From contig DATGZH010000010.1 of the NCBI GenBank assembly GCA_035297265.1, positions 18,909-82,908 of the forward strand: a DNA stretch of 64,000 bases, written 5' to 3'. This document shows positions 1 to 7,893 of the stretch, in pieces. Source of the DNA: DATGZH01 sp035297265. GTDB taxonomy: Bacteria; Actinomycetota; Acidimicrobiia; Acidimicrobiales; RAAP-2. Position 1 is the stretch's first letter, and each line of letters begins with the position of its first letter. Under the pieces are notes generated by a model. That model had not been told where the DNA came from and ran no database searches. It saw only the letters and a list, made by a program, of their open reading frames with translations. Made by a program: the position numbers and the translations under genes.

Positions 1-572
1 AGGCGATGGGCGTCGGCGGCGGCCAGGAGCGGCGAGGCCGCCCGGCCCCGGTCGAGCTCGTCCCGGCGGGCCAGCCCCTCGGGGGCCTCGTCGTGGCGCC
101 GGCGGGCCCGCTCCGCCTCGGTCGCCGTGAGGTACACCTTCACCTGGGCGTCGGGGAACACGACCGTGCCGATGTCCCGTCCCTCGACCACCCCGCCGCC
201 GTGCTCGGCCGCCCACTTGCGCTGGCGCTCCACGAGCACCTGACGAACGCCGGGGATGGCGGCCACGATCGACACGGTCCGGTTGACCTCGGGCGAGCGG
301 ATGGCCGCGGTCACGTCCACCCCGTCCACGAGGACCTGTGGCCCCACCACGAGGTCGAGGCCCTTGGCCAGCGCGGCCACCGCCCCGGCGTCGTGGACGT
401 CGACGCCCCGGTCGAGCGCGGCCCAGGTGACGGCGCGGTACATGGCCCCGGTGTCGAGACGTTCCACGCCGAGCCGCTCGGCGAGCGCGGTCGAGACGGT
501 CGACTTCCCGGCCCCCGCCGGCCCGTCGATGGCCACGAGGAGCGGGTGGCCGTCGCCCCGTGGCCCGCTCAC
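1..572 (-). CDS. cmk: Cytidylate kinase, partial (3' end outside window)
   Basis: Phosphorylates CMP/dCMP with ATP in pyrimidine nucleotide recycling; cytosolic. The visible 190 codons show the P-loop GPAGAGKST near residue 18, the following LDTGAMYRA segment of CMP kinases and the GRDIGTVVFPDA motif near residue 120. Family members are about 220-230 residues, so roughly the last 30-40 are beyond base 1. The GTG start at 570-572 overlaps the aroA stop in a GTGA tetranucleotide, implying translational coupling. In mycobacteria cmk follows scpA-scpB-rluB and precedes der, so der is expected just outside the window. Identity is secure. Confidence 0.95.
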   Translation of the reverse strand, partial: MSGPRGDGHPLLVAIDGPAGAGKSTVSTALAERLGVERLDTGAMYRAVTWAALDRGVDVHDAGAVAALAKGLDLVVGPQVLVDGVDVTAAIRSPEVNRTVSIVAAIPGVRQVLVERQRKWAAEHGGGVVEGRDIGTVVFPDAQVKVYLTATEAERARRRHDEAPEGLARRDELDRGRAASPLLAAADAHR

Positions 573-1909
573 GACGAGCCGCCGCGGAGGCGCTCCAGGT
601 CGGCGAGGAACGACGGGTAGCTCGTGGCCACCGAGGCGAAGCCGCGGACTTCGCTCTCCCCGTCGCCGGCCGCCGCGGCGGCCACCGCCGCGGCCATGGC
701 CATCCGGTGGTCGCCTCCGCTGTCGAACGTGCCGGGCCGCAGTCGGGCGGGCCGACCGACCCCGTGCACGGCCAGCTCGTCGCCGCGCACCTCGGCCTCG
801 GCCCCGAAGGCCGCCACGAGCTCGACCACCGCGGCCAGGCGGTCGGTCTCTTTCACCCGCAGCTCGCCCACGGCGCGGAAGACGGTGGTGCCCTCGGCCG
901 CCGCGGCGGCCACCGCCAGCACGGGCACCTCGTCGAGGGACGGGATTTCGGCGGCCTCCACGGTCGTCGACGAGAGCGGGCCGAAGCGGGCCGAGATCGT
1001 CGCCGCGCCGTCGCCCTCGGGGTCGACCTCGACGAGCGCCCCCATCCGGGCGAGCACGTCGACGAAACCGAGGCGCTCGAGCCCGGCGTAGACGTGGGCG
1101 ACGGTCACCTCGCTCCCCGGGACGAGACAGCCGGCCACCACGAAGAAGGCGGCCTGGGACGGGTCGCCCGGCACGGCCAGCGAGAAGGGCCGCAGCGCCG
1201 AGGGCCGCACCCGTACCACCCGGGACGGACCCTCGGCCTCGACGGTGATGTCGGCCCCGGCCAGGGACAGGAGCTCCTCGGTGTGGGCCCTCGTCGGGAC
1301 GGGCTCACGCACCACCGTCTCCCCGGTGGCCGAGAGCCCCGCCAGGAGGATGGCCCCCTTCACTTGGGCGCTGGCCATCGGCGGCGTCCAGTCGACGGCG
1401 GCGAGCGGGCCGCCGGCGACCGCGAGCGGCGGGAGGCAGCGGGGCCCGCGGCCGAAGACGCCCGCTCCCATCGCCCGGAGGGGCTCGGCCACCCGGTCCA
1501 TCGGCCGGCCGGAGAGCGAGGCGTCACCCACCAGCGTGTGGTGGCCCGCGATGCCGGCCACGAGACCGGCGAGGAGCCGCATGCTCGTCCCCGAGTTGGC
1601 GCAGTCGATGGCGCCGTCCGCCGGGCGGAGGCGGGGCCGGCCGCCCTCGACGGTCACCGTGCCGTCGGGGCCGGCCCGGCCCTCGACGGTCGCGCCGAGC
1701 GCGACGACGGCCCGCCCGGTGGCCGCCACGTCGTCGCCGTCGGAGAGGCCGGTGAACGTCGACGGGCCCTCGGCCAGCGCACCGAGGAGGAGCACCCGGT
1801 GGGAGACGGACTTGTCGCCCGGCGTGCGCACCGTGCCCTCGAGCGGGCGCCCCCCGGCCACCCGCACCACGTCGGGGACCGTTCCGGATCCGGAGCCACC
1901 GGCACTCAC
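569..1909 (-). CDS. aroA: 3-phosphoshikimate 1-carboxyvinyltransferase (EPSP synthase)
   Basis: Transfers enolpyruvyl from PEP to shikimate-3-phosphate, the sixth step of the shikimate pathway. Visible family motifs are PGDKSVSHR near the N-terminus, NSGTSMRLL (PEP-binding region), AQVKGAILLAGL, RVKETDRL and DHRMAMAAAV near the C-terminus. The frame stays open to 1930, but the GTG at 1907-1909 forms a GTGA overlap with the tyrA stop and gives 446 aa, typical for the family, so I chose it. It lies between tyrA and cmk in one transcription unit with aroH, grouping chorismate formation with its use toward Tyr and Phe. Confidence 0.96.
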   Translation of the reverse strand: MSAGGSGSGTVPDVVRVAGGRPLEGTVRTPGDKSVSHRVLLLGALAEGPSTFTGLSDGDDVAATGRAVVALGATVEGRAGPDGTVTVEGGRPRLRPADGAIDCANSGTSMRLLAGLVAGIAGHHTLVGDASLSGRPMDRVAEPLRAMGAGVFGRGPRCLPPLAVAGGPLAAVDWTPPMASAQVKGAILLAGLSATGETVVREPVPTRAHTEELLSLAGADITVEAEGPSRVVRVRPSALRPFSLAVPGDPSQAAFFVVAGCLVPGSEVTVAHVYAGLERLGFVDVLARMGALVEVDPEGDGAATISARFGPLSSTTVEAAEIPSLDEVPVLAVAAAAAEGTTVFRAVGELRVKETDRLAAVVELVAAFGAEAEVRGDELAVHGVGRPARLRPGTFDSGGDHRMAMAAAVAAAAAGDGESEVRGFASVATSYPSFLADLERLRGGSS

Positions 1910-2985
1910 GACAGCTCCACCACCGTGCACCGGTAGCCGCGCCCGATGACGGCGTCGTGCAGCTTGGCCGCCTCGTCCCGGTCGACGACGAGGACGAGCA
2001 CGCCGCGGGGCCCCTCGGTCGAGTGGGCGATCTCGATGTCCTCCACGTTGATCCCGAGATTCCCGGCGATCGTCGTCACCTCGGCCAGGACGCCGGCCCG
2101 GTCGGGCACGGGGATGCGCAGCTCGGCCAGCCCCTCGGGCCGGGCGGCCCTCGCCGGGAGGGCCCGGCGGGCCGCGCTCGCCCGGTCGAGCATGGCCAAG
2201 AGGCGCGCCCGGTCGCCCCCGGCCACCTCGTCGCGCACGGCGCGCAGGTCCTCCAGCAGCCGGTCCATGGCCCGCACGATGGCTACCGAGTTGTCGGCGC
2301 AGATGTCCGGCCAGATGCCCGGATGGCCGGCCGAGACCCGGGTCATGTCACGGAAGCCCCCCGCCGCGAGGCGCAGGAGCGCCGCGTCGCGCTCGGCCCC
2401 GCTCGAGGCGGCGTTCATGAGCGTGGCCGCCACCAGGTGGGGCACGTGGGAGACGACGGCCACCATGCGGTCGTGGTCGGCCGGGCTGAGGGCGATCACG
2501 TCGGCCCCGAGGCTCTGGGCCACCGCCTGGACCCGGGCGAAGGCCGGCGCGTCGGTGGTCTCGGTCGGGGTGAGCACCCACGTGGCCCCGACGAACAGGT
2601 CGGGGTCCGCCCCGGCCAGACCCACCTGCTCGGATCCGGCCATCGGGTGGCCACCGACGAAGCGGGGATGGCGCACCGCCGCCACCACCGGCGCCTTCAC
2701 GCCGCAGACGTCGCTCACCACGAGGTCCACACGCCCCTCGGCGAGGAGGTCGCTCGCCACCTCGGCCGCGTCGGCGAGGGGGGTGGCCACGAACGCCAGC
2801 TCGGCCAGCGGGTCCGGCCCCACCGCGTCGAGCGCCCCGGCCGCCAGGGCGGCCGCCTCCCGGTCCGGGTCGGCGTCGCGGCCGCTCACGTGCCAGCCCC
2901 GGGCCCGCAGGCCGAGGCCCAGCGAACCGCCGATCAGCCCGGTGCCGACGACGAGGGCCCGACGACTCGCGCCCCCGCCGCTCAC
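1906..2985 (-). CDS. tyrA: Prephenate dehydrogenase with C-terminal ACT domain
   Basis: Oxidatively decarboxylates prephenate to 4-hydroxyphenylpyruvate for tyrosine synthesis. The N-terminus has a Rossmann motif (VGTGLIGGSLG, about residues 13-23); HPMAGSEQ in the middle is the family substrate/active-site motif, and SHVPHL follows. Residues about 285-355 look like an ACT domain (VPDRAGVLAEV), which usually mediates feedback by an amino acid, so tyrosine inhibition is plausible. The protein is 359 aa with a GTG start at 2983-2985. It is downstream of aroH on the same strand with a gap of about 47 bases. Confidence 0.95.
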   Translation of the reverse strand: MSGGGASRRALVVGTGLIGGSLGLGLRARGWHVSGRDADPDREAAALAAGALDAVGPDPLAELAFVATPLADAAEVASDLLAEGRVDLVVSDVCGVKAPVVAAVRHPRFVGGHPMAGSEQVGLAGADPDLFVGATWVLTPTETTDAPAFARVQAVAQSLGADVIALSPADHDRMVAVVSHVPHLVAATLMNAASSGAERDAALLRLAAGGFRDMTRVSAGHPGIWPDICADNSVAIVRAMDRLLEDLRAVRDEVAGGDRARLLAMLDRASAARRALPARAARPEGLAELRIPVPDRAGVLAEVTTIAGNLGINVEDIEIAHSTEGPRGVLVLVVDRDEAAKLHDAVIGRGYRCTVVELS

Positions 2986-3032
2986 CGCCCGGTCCCCTCG
3001 TCGACCACGGCCTCGCTCGCCCTGGACCGAGC

Positions 3033-3407
3033 TCAGTCCGGGAGGTCGTCGCGCAGCGACTGCGCGCCGTGGAGGTAGACGTGGTGCAGCTCATCGCGTG
3101 ACTTCGTCGTGAGCACGTGGAGGAGCACCCGGATGCAGCTCGGCATCGACCCAGGCACGTCGATCTCGGCCGCGCAGAGGAGCGGCACCGCGCCGAAGCC
3201 GATCTCGCGGGCCGCGGTGGCCGGAAACATCGAGGTGACGTCCTTCGTGGCCGTGAAGATGATGCTCACGATGTCCTCCTCGACCAGCCCGTTGGCCGCC
3301 ATGATCGACTGGAGGAGCTCCTGGGTGCGCTCGGCGATCTGCTCGGGCGTGTCGGCCTCGACGGTCGTCGCCCCGCGCAGGGCCCGCGTCGTGGGGATGC
3401 CGGACAT
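3033..3407 (-). CDS. aroH: Chorismate mutase, AroH class
   Basis: Rearranges chorismate to prephenate. The 124-aa length and sequence fit the monofunctional AroH (Bacillus-type) trimeric fold rather than the helical AroQ fold: RALRGATTVEADT at the N-terminus, then SIIFTATKDVTSMFPA and the C-terminal VLLHVLTTKSRDELHHVYLHGA region. The conserved Arg near residue 11, the Cys-Ala-Ala-Glu segment and the late Arg-Val-Leu match known active-site positions in this class. ATG start at 3405-3407. Immediately upstream of tyrA, so the pair channels chorismate to 4-hydroxyphenylpyruvate. Confidence 0.94.
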   Translation of the reverse strand: MSGIPTTRALRGATTVEADTPEQIAERTQELLQSIMAANGLVEEDIVSIIFTATKDVTSMFPATAAREIGFGAVPLLCAAEIDVPGSMPSCIRVLLHVLTTKSRDELHHVYLHGAQSLRDDLPD

Positions 3408-3419
3408 CGGCGAAGGAGC

Positions 3420-4175
3420 CTAGTTGGGGCCGGCCGGGCCCGATCCTGCCGTGCGGCGCACCCGGCGCCGGTTCCGCGGGGCCTTCGGCCCGCGGCCGAC
3501 GGCCGCCGCGGTGAGGGCCCGCACCTCCTTGGCCGACAGGTCCCGGTAGGCCCCCGGCGGGAGCGAGCGATCGGCCACCGGGCCGATGCGAGTGCGCACG
3601 AGCCGGCGCACCGGGTGCCCCACCGCCTCGCACATCCGGCGCACCTGCCGGTTGCGCCCCTCGTGGATGGTGATGCGCAGCACCGAGGGGGCGAGGGTGC
3701 CCACCTTGGCCGGCGCCGTCCGCCCATCCTCCAAGTCGACGCCCTGGCGCAGCCGGCGGAGGGCCCCGGCCGAGGGCACGCCCTCGACCTCGGCCACGTA
3801 CTCCTTCTCCACGCCGTGGGACGGGTGGGCGAGGAGCTGGGCCAGCTGGCCGTCGTTGGTCACGACGAGCAGGCCCTCGGTGGCCACGTCGAGCCGGCCG
3901 ACCGGGAAGACCCGGGGCTCGGCCGGGACGAGGCCCACCACCGTGGGCCGGCCCTCGGGGTCCGACGCCGTGGTCACGACACCGGCCGGCTTGTTCACGA
4001 GGTAGTGAACGAGGTCAGGGGCCACCGGCACCGGCACTCCGTCCACCTCGACCAGGGCAGTGGCCACGTCCAACCGCTGGCCGAGCACGGCCGGCCGGCC
4101 GTCCACGGTCACCCGTCCCTCGGCGATGAACTCCTCGCAGGCCCGTCGGCTGCCCAGTCCCGCCCGGGCCAGCAC
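3420..4175 (-). CDS. rluB: rRNA pseudouridine synthase, RsuA/RluB family
   Basis: Isomerises a uridine in ribosomal RNA. An N-terminal S4 RNA-binding domain (LARAGLGSRRACEEFI) is followed by the RsuA/RluB catalytic domain with GRLDVATEGLLVVTNDG, whose Asp is the catalytic residue, and GRNRQVRRM. The last about 30 residues are a basic Arg/Lys/Pro tail. The GTG at 4173-4175 is the only canonical start, yet the typical N-terminal residues ERLQK are encoded in frame just upstream, so translation may begin earlier at a non-canonical codon. It follows scpB, as in mycobacterial genomes. Target site (probably 23S) is inferred from family only. Confidence 0.9.
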   Translation of the reverse strand: MLARAGLGSRRACEEFIAEGRVTVDGRPAVLGQRLDVATALVEVDGVPVPVAPDLVHYLVNKPAGVVTTASDPEGRPTVVGLVPAEPRVFPVGRLDVATEGLLVVTNDGQLAQLLAHPSHGVEKEYVAEVEGVPSAGALRRLRQGVDLEDGRTAPAKVGTLAPSVLRITIHEGRNRQVRRMCEAVGHPVRRLVRTRIGPVADRSLPPGAYRDLSAKEVRALTAAAVGRGPKAPRNRRRVRRTAGSGPAGPN

Positions 4176-4203
4176 CTTCTGCAGGCGCTCCCCCGAGGCC
4201 GCC

Positions 4204-4791
4204 TCAGTCGCCGTCGGCCCCGGCGCGCCGCGCCGGCCGGAGGTCCTCTTCGAACTGCCGGGCCACCTCGGGCCCCGGGAGGAACTGCTCCACCGGCGGC
4301 AGCTGGTGCAGCCCGTCGAGGCCGAGACGCTCCAAGAAGAGCTCGGTCGTGCCGAACAGCACCGCCTGGCCGGGACCCTCGGCCCGTCCCACCGCCCCGA
4401 TGTAGCCGCGTTGCTCGAGCAGCCGCACCACGCCGTCGACGTTCACGCCGCGGAGGGCCGAGATCTGGGCCCGGGAGACGGGCTGGCGGTAGGCCACGAT
4501 GGCGAGCGTCTCGAGCGCCGCGGCCGACAGGCGGTGCGACACCTCGCGGTTGGCGAAGCGCTCCACGTAGGGGGCGAGGTCGGGGTGGGTCTGGAGGCGG
4601 TAGCCGCCGGCGATGCGCGCCACCACGATGCCGCGGCGCTCCTCGGCGTAGGCCCGGGCGAGCTCCGTGCACACCGCCTCGACCCGGTCGACCGGCTCCT
4701 CGACCAGCTCGGCCAGGAGACCGGCCGGCACTGGCTCGATCGCCACGAGCAGCACGGCCTCGACGGCCCGGCTGAGCTCCTCGTCGGTCAT
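4204..4791 (-). CDS. scpB: Segregation and condensation protein B
   Basis: Winged-helix subunit that dimerises and binds ScpA in the SMC-ScpAB condensin complex needed for chromosome compaction and segregation. At 195 aa it has the usual length. The central LSAAALETLAIVAYRQPVSR segment and the following GVNVDGVVRLLEQRGYI are diagnostic of ScpB. ATG start at 4789-4791, one base from the scpA stop, so the two are almost certainly co-translated. An acidic and basic tail follows the second winged helix. Confidence 0.95.
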   Translation of the reverse strand: MTDEELSRAVEAVLLVAIEPVPAGLLAELVEEPVDRVEAVCTELARAYAEERRGIVVARIAGGYRLQTHPDLAPYVERFANREVSHRLSAAALETLAIVAYRQPVSRAQISALRGVNVDGVVRLLEQRGYIGAVGRAEGPGQAVLFGTTELFLERLGLDGLHQLPPVEQFLPGPEVARQFEEDLRPARRAGADGD

Positions 4792-4792
4792 C

Positions 4793-5581
4793 TCACCCCT
4801 CGTAGTCGTCGATGGCGAAGGATCCGACGCCGACCGGGGTGAGCTCGTCGGCGGCCAGCCAGGTCACCTCGAGGTCGCCGAACGTGGCGCCCTGGCCGAG
4901 GACCACCTTGCCGAGCTTGCAGAGCTCGAGCAGGGCGAGGAAGCGCACGATCACCTCGATGCGCTCGGCCAGGTGGGCGGTCAAGGCCCGGAAGGAGGTG
5001 GGGCCGAGGCCCGGCAGGGTGCCGACGAGCTCCTCCACCGCCTCGAACACGGTGACCGTGTCCACCGTCACGTGGGACAGGTCGACGCTCGGGGCCGCCC
5101 GCTCGGCCGTGCCCCGCCGGAAGGCCTCGGCCAGCTGCTCGGGGGTGACCCCGGCCAGGAGGTCGGGGGCGTGGACCACGAACCCGTCGTCGAGGCCCAC
5201 CTCCCGGGGCACCGAGCGGGAGGCCATCTCGATGAGGGCGTAGAAGACGTCGGAGGCCGCGGCGTAGGCCCGGCACTCGAGGAGGCGGGCCACGAGGAGG
5301 TCCCGCTGGTCGTAGCCGGTCAGCTCCTCGTCCTCGTCCACGTCGTCAGGCCCGGGCAGGAGGCCGCGGGACTTCATCTCGAGGAGGATGGCCGCCACGA
5401 GGAGGAACTCGGAGATGACGTCGAGCGACAGCTCGTCTCGGTGCTCGGTCAGCTTGGCCACGAAGGCGTCCACGATCGGGGCCAGCGGGATGTCGACCAC
5501 GTCGAGCTCGTGGCTCTGCACGAGGTGCAGCAGGAGGTCGATGGGGCCTTCGAAGACGGGCGTCGTGACGGCGTAGGCCAC
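4793..5581 (-). CDS. scpA: Segregation and condensation protein A
   Basis: Kleisin subunit bridging SMC heads. The N-terminus has the ScpA signature FEGPIDLLLHLVQSHELDVVDIPL-type helix; the middle has the acidic linker (DDVDEDEEL) and the C-terminus a winged-helix domain (VRFLALLELCKLGKV). It is 262 aa with a GTG start at 5579-5581. The -10-like hexamer six bases upstream predicts a leaderless transcript. In many actinobacteria parA sits between xerD and scpA; here trpS and an M50 protease occupy that place. Confidence 0.95.
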   Translation of the reverse strand: MAYAVTTPVFEGPIDLLLHLVQSHELDVVDIPLAPIVDAFVAKLTEHRDELSLDVISEFLLVAAILLEMKSRGLLPGPDDVDEDEELTGYDQRDLLVARLLECRAYAAASDVFYALIEMASRSVPREVGLDDGFVVHAPDLLAGVTPEQLAEAFRRGTAERAAPSVDLSHVTVDTVTVFEAVEELVGTLPGLGPTSFRALTAHLAERIEVIVRFLALLELCKLGKVVLGQGATFGDLEVTWLAADELTPVGVGSFAIDDYEG

Positions 5582-5587
5582 CTCCCG

Positions 5588-5593
5588 ATCCTA
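5588..5593 (-). promoter_or_regulatory. Putative -10 box of scpA (leaderless)
   Basis: TAGGAT read on the minus strand, with 6 nt to the GTG start of scpA. Transcription starting about 7 nt downstream of the hexamer would begin at or next to the start codon. Prediction from spacing only; no clear -35 is visible. Confidence 0.45.
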
Positions 5594-5654
5594 CGGTCCG
5601 CCGCACCGCCCAAGGTGCACCCCGGGCGGGTCCGGAGGTCCCGGGTTTCCCTCC

Positions 5655-5660
5655 TACGAT
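5655..5660 (+). promoter_or_regulatory. Putative -10 box of trpS (leaderless)
   Basis: TACGAT with 8 nt to the ATG of trpS, in the 87-bp divergent region shared with scpA. No Shine-Dalgarno sequence fits between it and the start codon. Same arrangement as several other genes in this window. Confidence 0.45.
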
Positions 5661-5668
5661 GGCCGGCC

Positions 5669-6649
5669 ATGGCGAGAGTCCTCTCGGGCATCCAGCCCTC
5701 CGGCGACCTGCACCTCGGGAACTACCTCGGGGCGCTGCGCAACTGGGTGGCCCTCCAGGAGGACCACGACGCCTATTACTGCATCGTCGACCTGCACGCC
5801 CTCACCCTCGAGATCTCGCCCGAGGACCTGCAAGAGCGCACGATCGACGCGGCGCTCAACCTCCTGGCGGCGGGCCTCGACCCCGGGCGCTGCACGCTCT
5901 TCGTCCAGAGCCTCGTGCCCGAGCACCCCCGGCTGTCCTGGCTCCTCGAGTGCACCGCCACCATGGGCGAGCTCAACCGGATGACCCAGTTCAAGGACAA
6001 GGCCGAGGGGCGCGACGGCGTCCGGGTGGGCCTCTACACCTATCCCGTCCTCCAGGCGGCCGACATCGTCCTCTACGACGCCGACCAGGTCCCGGTGGGC
6101 GACGACCAGCGCCAGCACCTCGAGCTCGCCCGGGAGCTCGCCGTGCGGTTCAACAACCGCTACGGCCACACCTTCACCGTCCCCGCGGCCACCGTGCCCA
6201 AGGTGGCGGCCCGAGTCATGGACCTCCAGCACCCGGAGCGCAAGATGTCGAAGTCGGTCGACTCGCCCCTCGGGACGCTGAACGTCATGGACGAGCCGGC
6301 CGAGATCGCCCGCAAGGTGAAGAAGGCCGTCACCGACACCGACGGGGAGATGCGCTACGACCCGGTCAAGAAGCCCGGGCTGGCCAACCTGCTCGCCCTC
6401 CTCGGCGCGGCGACCGACCGCCGTCCCGAGGACGTGGCGGCCGACTTCACCCGCTACGGCGAGCTGAAGGACGCCACGGCCGAGGCTCTGGTCGAGCTCC
6501 TCCGGCCGGTCCAGGAGCGCTACCACGACCTCGCCCGGGACAAGGGGGCGGTCCGCGAGGTGCTCGTAGCCGGGAGCGAGGCGGCCCACGAGGTGGCGGC
6601 GCGCACCTACGCCCGGGCGGCGCACGCCATGGGGCTGTTCAGCCGTTGA
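5669..6649 (+). CDS. trpS: Tryptophanyl-tRNA synthetase
   Basis: Class I aminoacyl-tRNA synthetase that charges tRNA-Trp. The HIGH-equivalent motif is in PSGDLHLGNYLG near residue 11 and the KMSKS loop is in ERKMSKSVDS near residue 195; GDDQRQHLELARE is also characteristic. It is 326 aa, typical for bacterial TrpRS. The frame is open far upstream but homologous sequence begins at the ATG at 5669 (MARVLSGIQPSG). Its last 11 bases overlap the convergent M50 protease gene. Confidence 0.97.
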   Translation: MARVLSGIQPSGDLHLGNYLGALRNWVALQEDHDAYYCIVDLHALTLEISPEDLQERTIDAALNLLAAGLDPGRCTLFVQSLVPEHPRLSWLLECTATMGELNRMTQFKDKAEGRDGVRVGLYTYPVLQAADIVLYDADQVPVGDDQRQHLELARELAVRFNNRYGHTFTVPAATVPKVAARVMDLQHPERKMSKSVDSPLGTLNVMDEPAEIARKVKKAVTDTDGEMRYDPVKKPGLANLLALLGAATDRRPEDVAADFTRYGELKDATAEALVELLRPVQERYHDLARDKGAVREVLVAGSEAAHEVAARTYARAAHAMGLFSR

Positions 6650-7481
6650 GCCCCAAGATGTCGAGCCAGAGACGCTCGATCTCGTTGTAGAGGTGGCCGA
6701 TCAGTGACACCCCGCCGACGTGGATGCTCTCGGCGAGGAGAAAGGCCACGATGAAGACCGGCATGCTGAAGCGGCGCAGCCGCAGGTAGCCGGGCCACCA
6801 GGCGGCCGGGAGCGCCCGCTCCACGAGCACCGAGCCGTCGAGCGGCGGGATCGGGAGCAGGTTGAAGACGGCCAGCCAGAGGTTGACGAGGCCGAGGTAG
6901 TAGAGGACGCGCACCCAGATCGGCACGCCGAACTGGTAGTTGGCCGCGTGGAGCGACGTGAACAGGACGGCGGCCAGGCCCATGAGGGCGAGGTTCGTGA
7001 GCGGCCCGGCCAACGAGACGAGCACCCCCTGGTTCCGCGGGCTGCGCAGCCGACCGAGGTTGACCGGGACCGGCTTGGCGTAGCCGATGAACCCGTAGCC
7101 CGAGAAGACGAGCAGGGCCGGCAGGATGATCGTGCCGAACAGGTCGATGTGGCTGGCCGGGTTGAGCGTGAGGCGGCCGGCCCGCTTGGCCGTGTCGTCG
7201 CCGAAAAGGAGGGCCACCCAACCGTGCGAGATCTCGTGGAGGATGACCGAGGGGATGAGCACGCAGAAGGCGATGACCTCGTCGGTCGAGATCTTGTGCG
7301 CGGTGGCGACGAGGACGCCGAGGACGACGGCCACGGCCGCCCAGACGAGGGCCCGCCACGACAGCCACCACGGCTGCTGACGGGGCGCTCCGCCGTCCGG
7401 TGGCTCCTCGGGCGCGCCGGCGGACGGCGGTGGCTGGGTGCCCTCGGGCCGCCCCGGGGGCGGCCAGGCGGCGTCGCTCAC
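6639..7481 (-). CDS. Site-2 protease family (M50) membrane metalloprotease
   Basis: Intramembrane zinc protease related to RseP/SpoIVFB, in the short class without PDZ domain. A Pro-rich cytosolic N-terminus of about 40 residues precedes several membrane segments. The zinc motif HEISH is in the second hydrophobic stretch and the third ligand motif is NLLPIPPLDGS near residue 210. GTG start at 7479-7481. It overlaps trpS tail-to-tail and lies just downstream of the DksA/TraR-like gene. The substrate cannot be told from sequence; an anti-sigma factor or a membrane regulator is possible. Confidence 0.9.
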   Translation of the reverse strand: MSDAAWPPPGRPEGTQPPPSAGAPEEPPDGGAPRQQPWWLSWRALVWAAVAVVLGVLVATAHKISTDEVIAFCVLIPSVILHEISHGWVALLFGDDTAKRAGRLTLNPASHIDLFGTIILPALLVFSGYGFIGYAKPVPVNLGRLRSPRNQGVLVSLAGPLTNLALMGLAAVLFTSLHAANYQFGVPIWVRVLYYLGLVNLWLAVFNLLPIPPLDGSVLVERALPAAWWPGYLRLRRFSMPVFIVAFLLAESIHVGGVSLIGHLYNEIERLWLDILGLNG

Positions 7482-7485
7482 CCGG

Positions 7486-7839
7486 TCAGGGACGCGAGGC
7501 GCAGTCGATGCAGCGTCGGGCGGCCGGCTTGGCCTCGAGCCGGGCCGGGTTGATCTCCTTGCCGCACCGCTCGCAGCGCCCGTAGGTGCCGGCGTCGAGC
7601 CGCAGGATCGCCGCCTCGACCTCGTTCAGCGTGTCCCGGAGCTCGCCCGCCAGGACGTCGACCTCGCCCCGCTCCGCCGTGACCTGGCTCGAGTCGGCGA
7701 AGTTGGAGTCGTAGATCAGCCGGCCCGCGTCGCCGTGCCCCAGCTCGGCGAGCTGGCGCTGGAGCTCGCTGCGCTCCTGTTCCAGGAGCTCGCGGAAGTC
7801 GACCTCGGTGGCGTCGGACGTGGGGGCCTCATTCGCCAT
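7486..7839 (-). CDS. DksA/TraR-family C4 zinc-finger protein
   Basis: A 117-aa protein with an N-terminal coiled-coil of acidic/Gln-rich helices and a C-terminal four-cysteine zinc finger (CERC, 17 residues, CIDC). DksA/TraR proteins enter the RNA polymerase secondary channel and alter promoter response; actinobacterial versions such as RbpA-unrelated TraR-like proteins are less understood. A conserved GRCE-CGKEI-ARL-A-P-A-RCI-C pattern is visible. It starts at the ATG at 7837-7839 and is preceded by TAGGCT seven bases away, so it likely has its own leaderless promoter downstream of xerD. Confidence 0.88.
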   Translation of the reverse strand: MANEAPTSDATEVDFRELLEQERSELQRQLAELGHGDAGRLIYDSNFADSSQVTAERGEVDVLAGELRDTLNEVEAAILRLDAGTYGRCERCGKEINPARLEAKPAARRCIDCASRP

Positions 7840-7846
7840 GGCGTCC

Positions 7847-7852
7847 AGCCTA
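7847..7852 (-). promoter_or_regulatory. Putative -10 box of the DksA/TraR-like gene (leaderless)
   Basis: TAGGCT on the minus strand, 7 nt from the ATG. This lies in the 54-bp gap after xerD and suggests separate transcription of the zinc-finger protein. Confidence 0.4.
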
Positions 7853-7893
7853 GAACCTCAACCGCCCGGCCGCGGCAGGGGCCAAGGACCTTT

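Noticed and set aside
569..1936. Long plus-strand frames opposite aroA, tyrA and pyrG
   Set aside because: They are third-position GC shadows of well-recognised minus-strand genes and have no family features.
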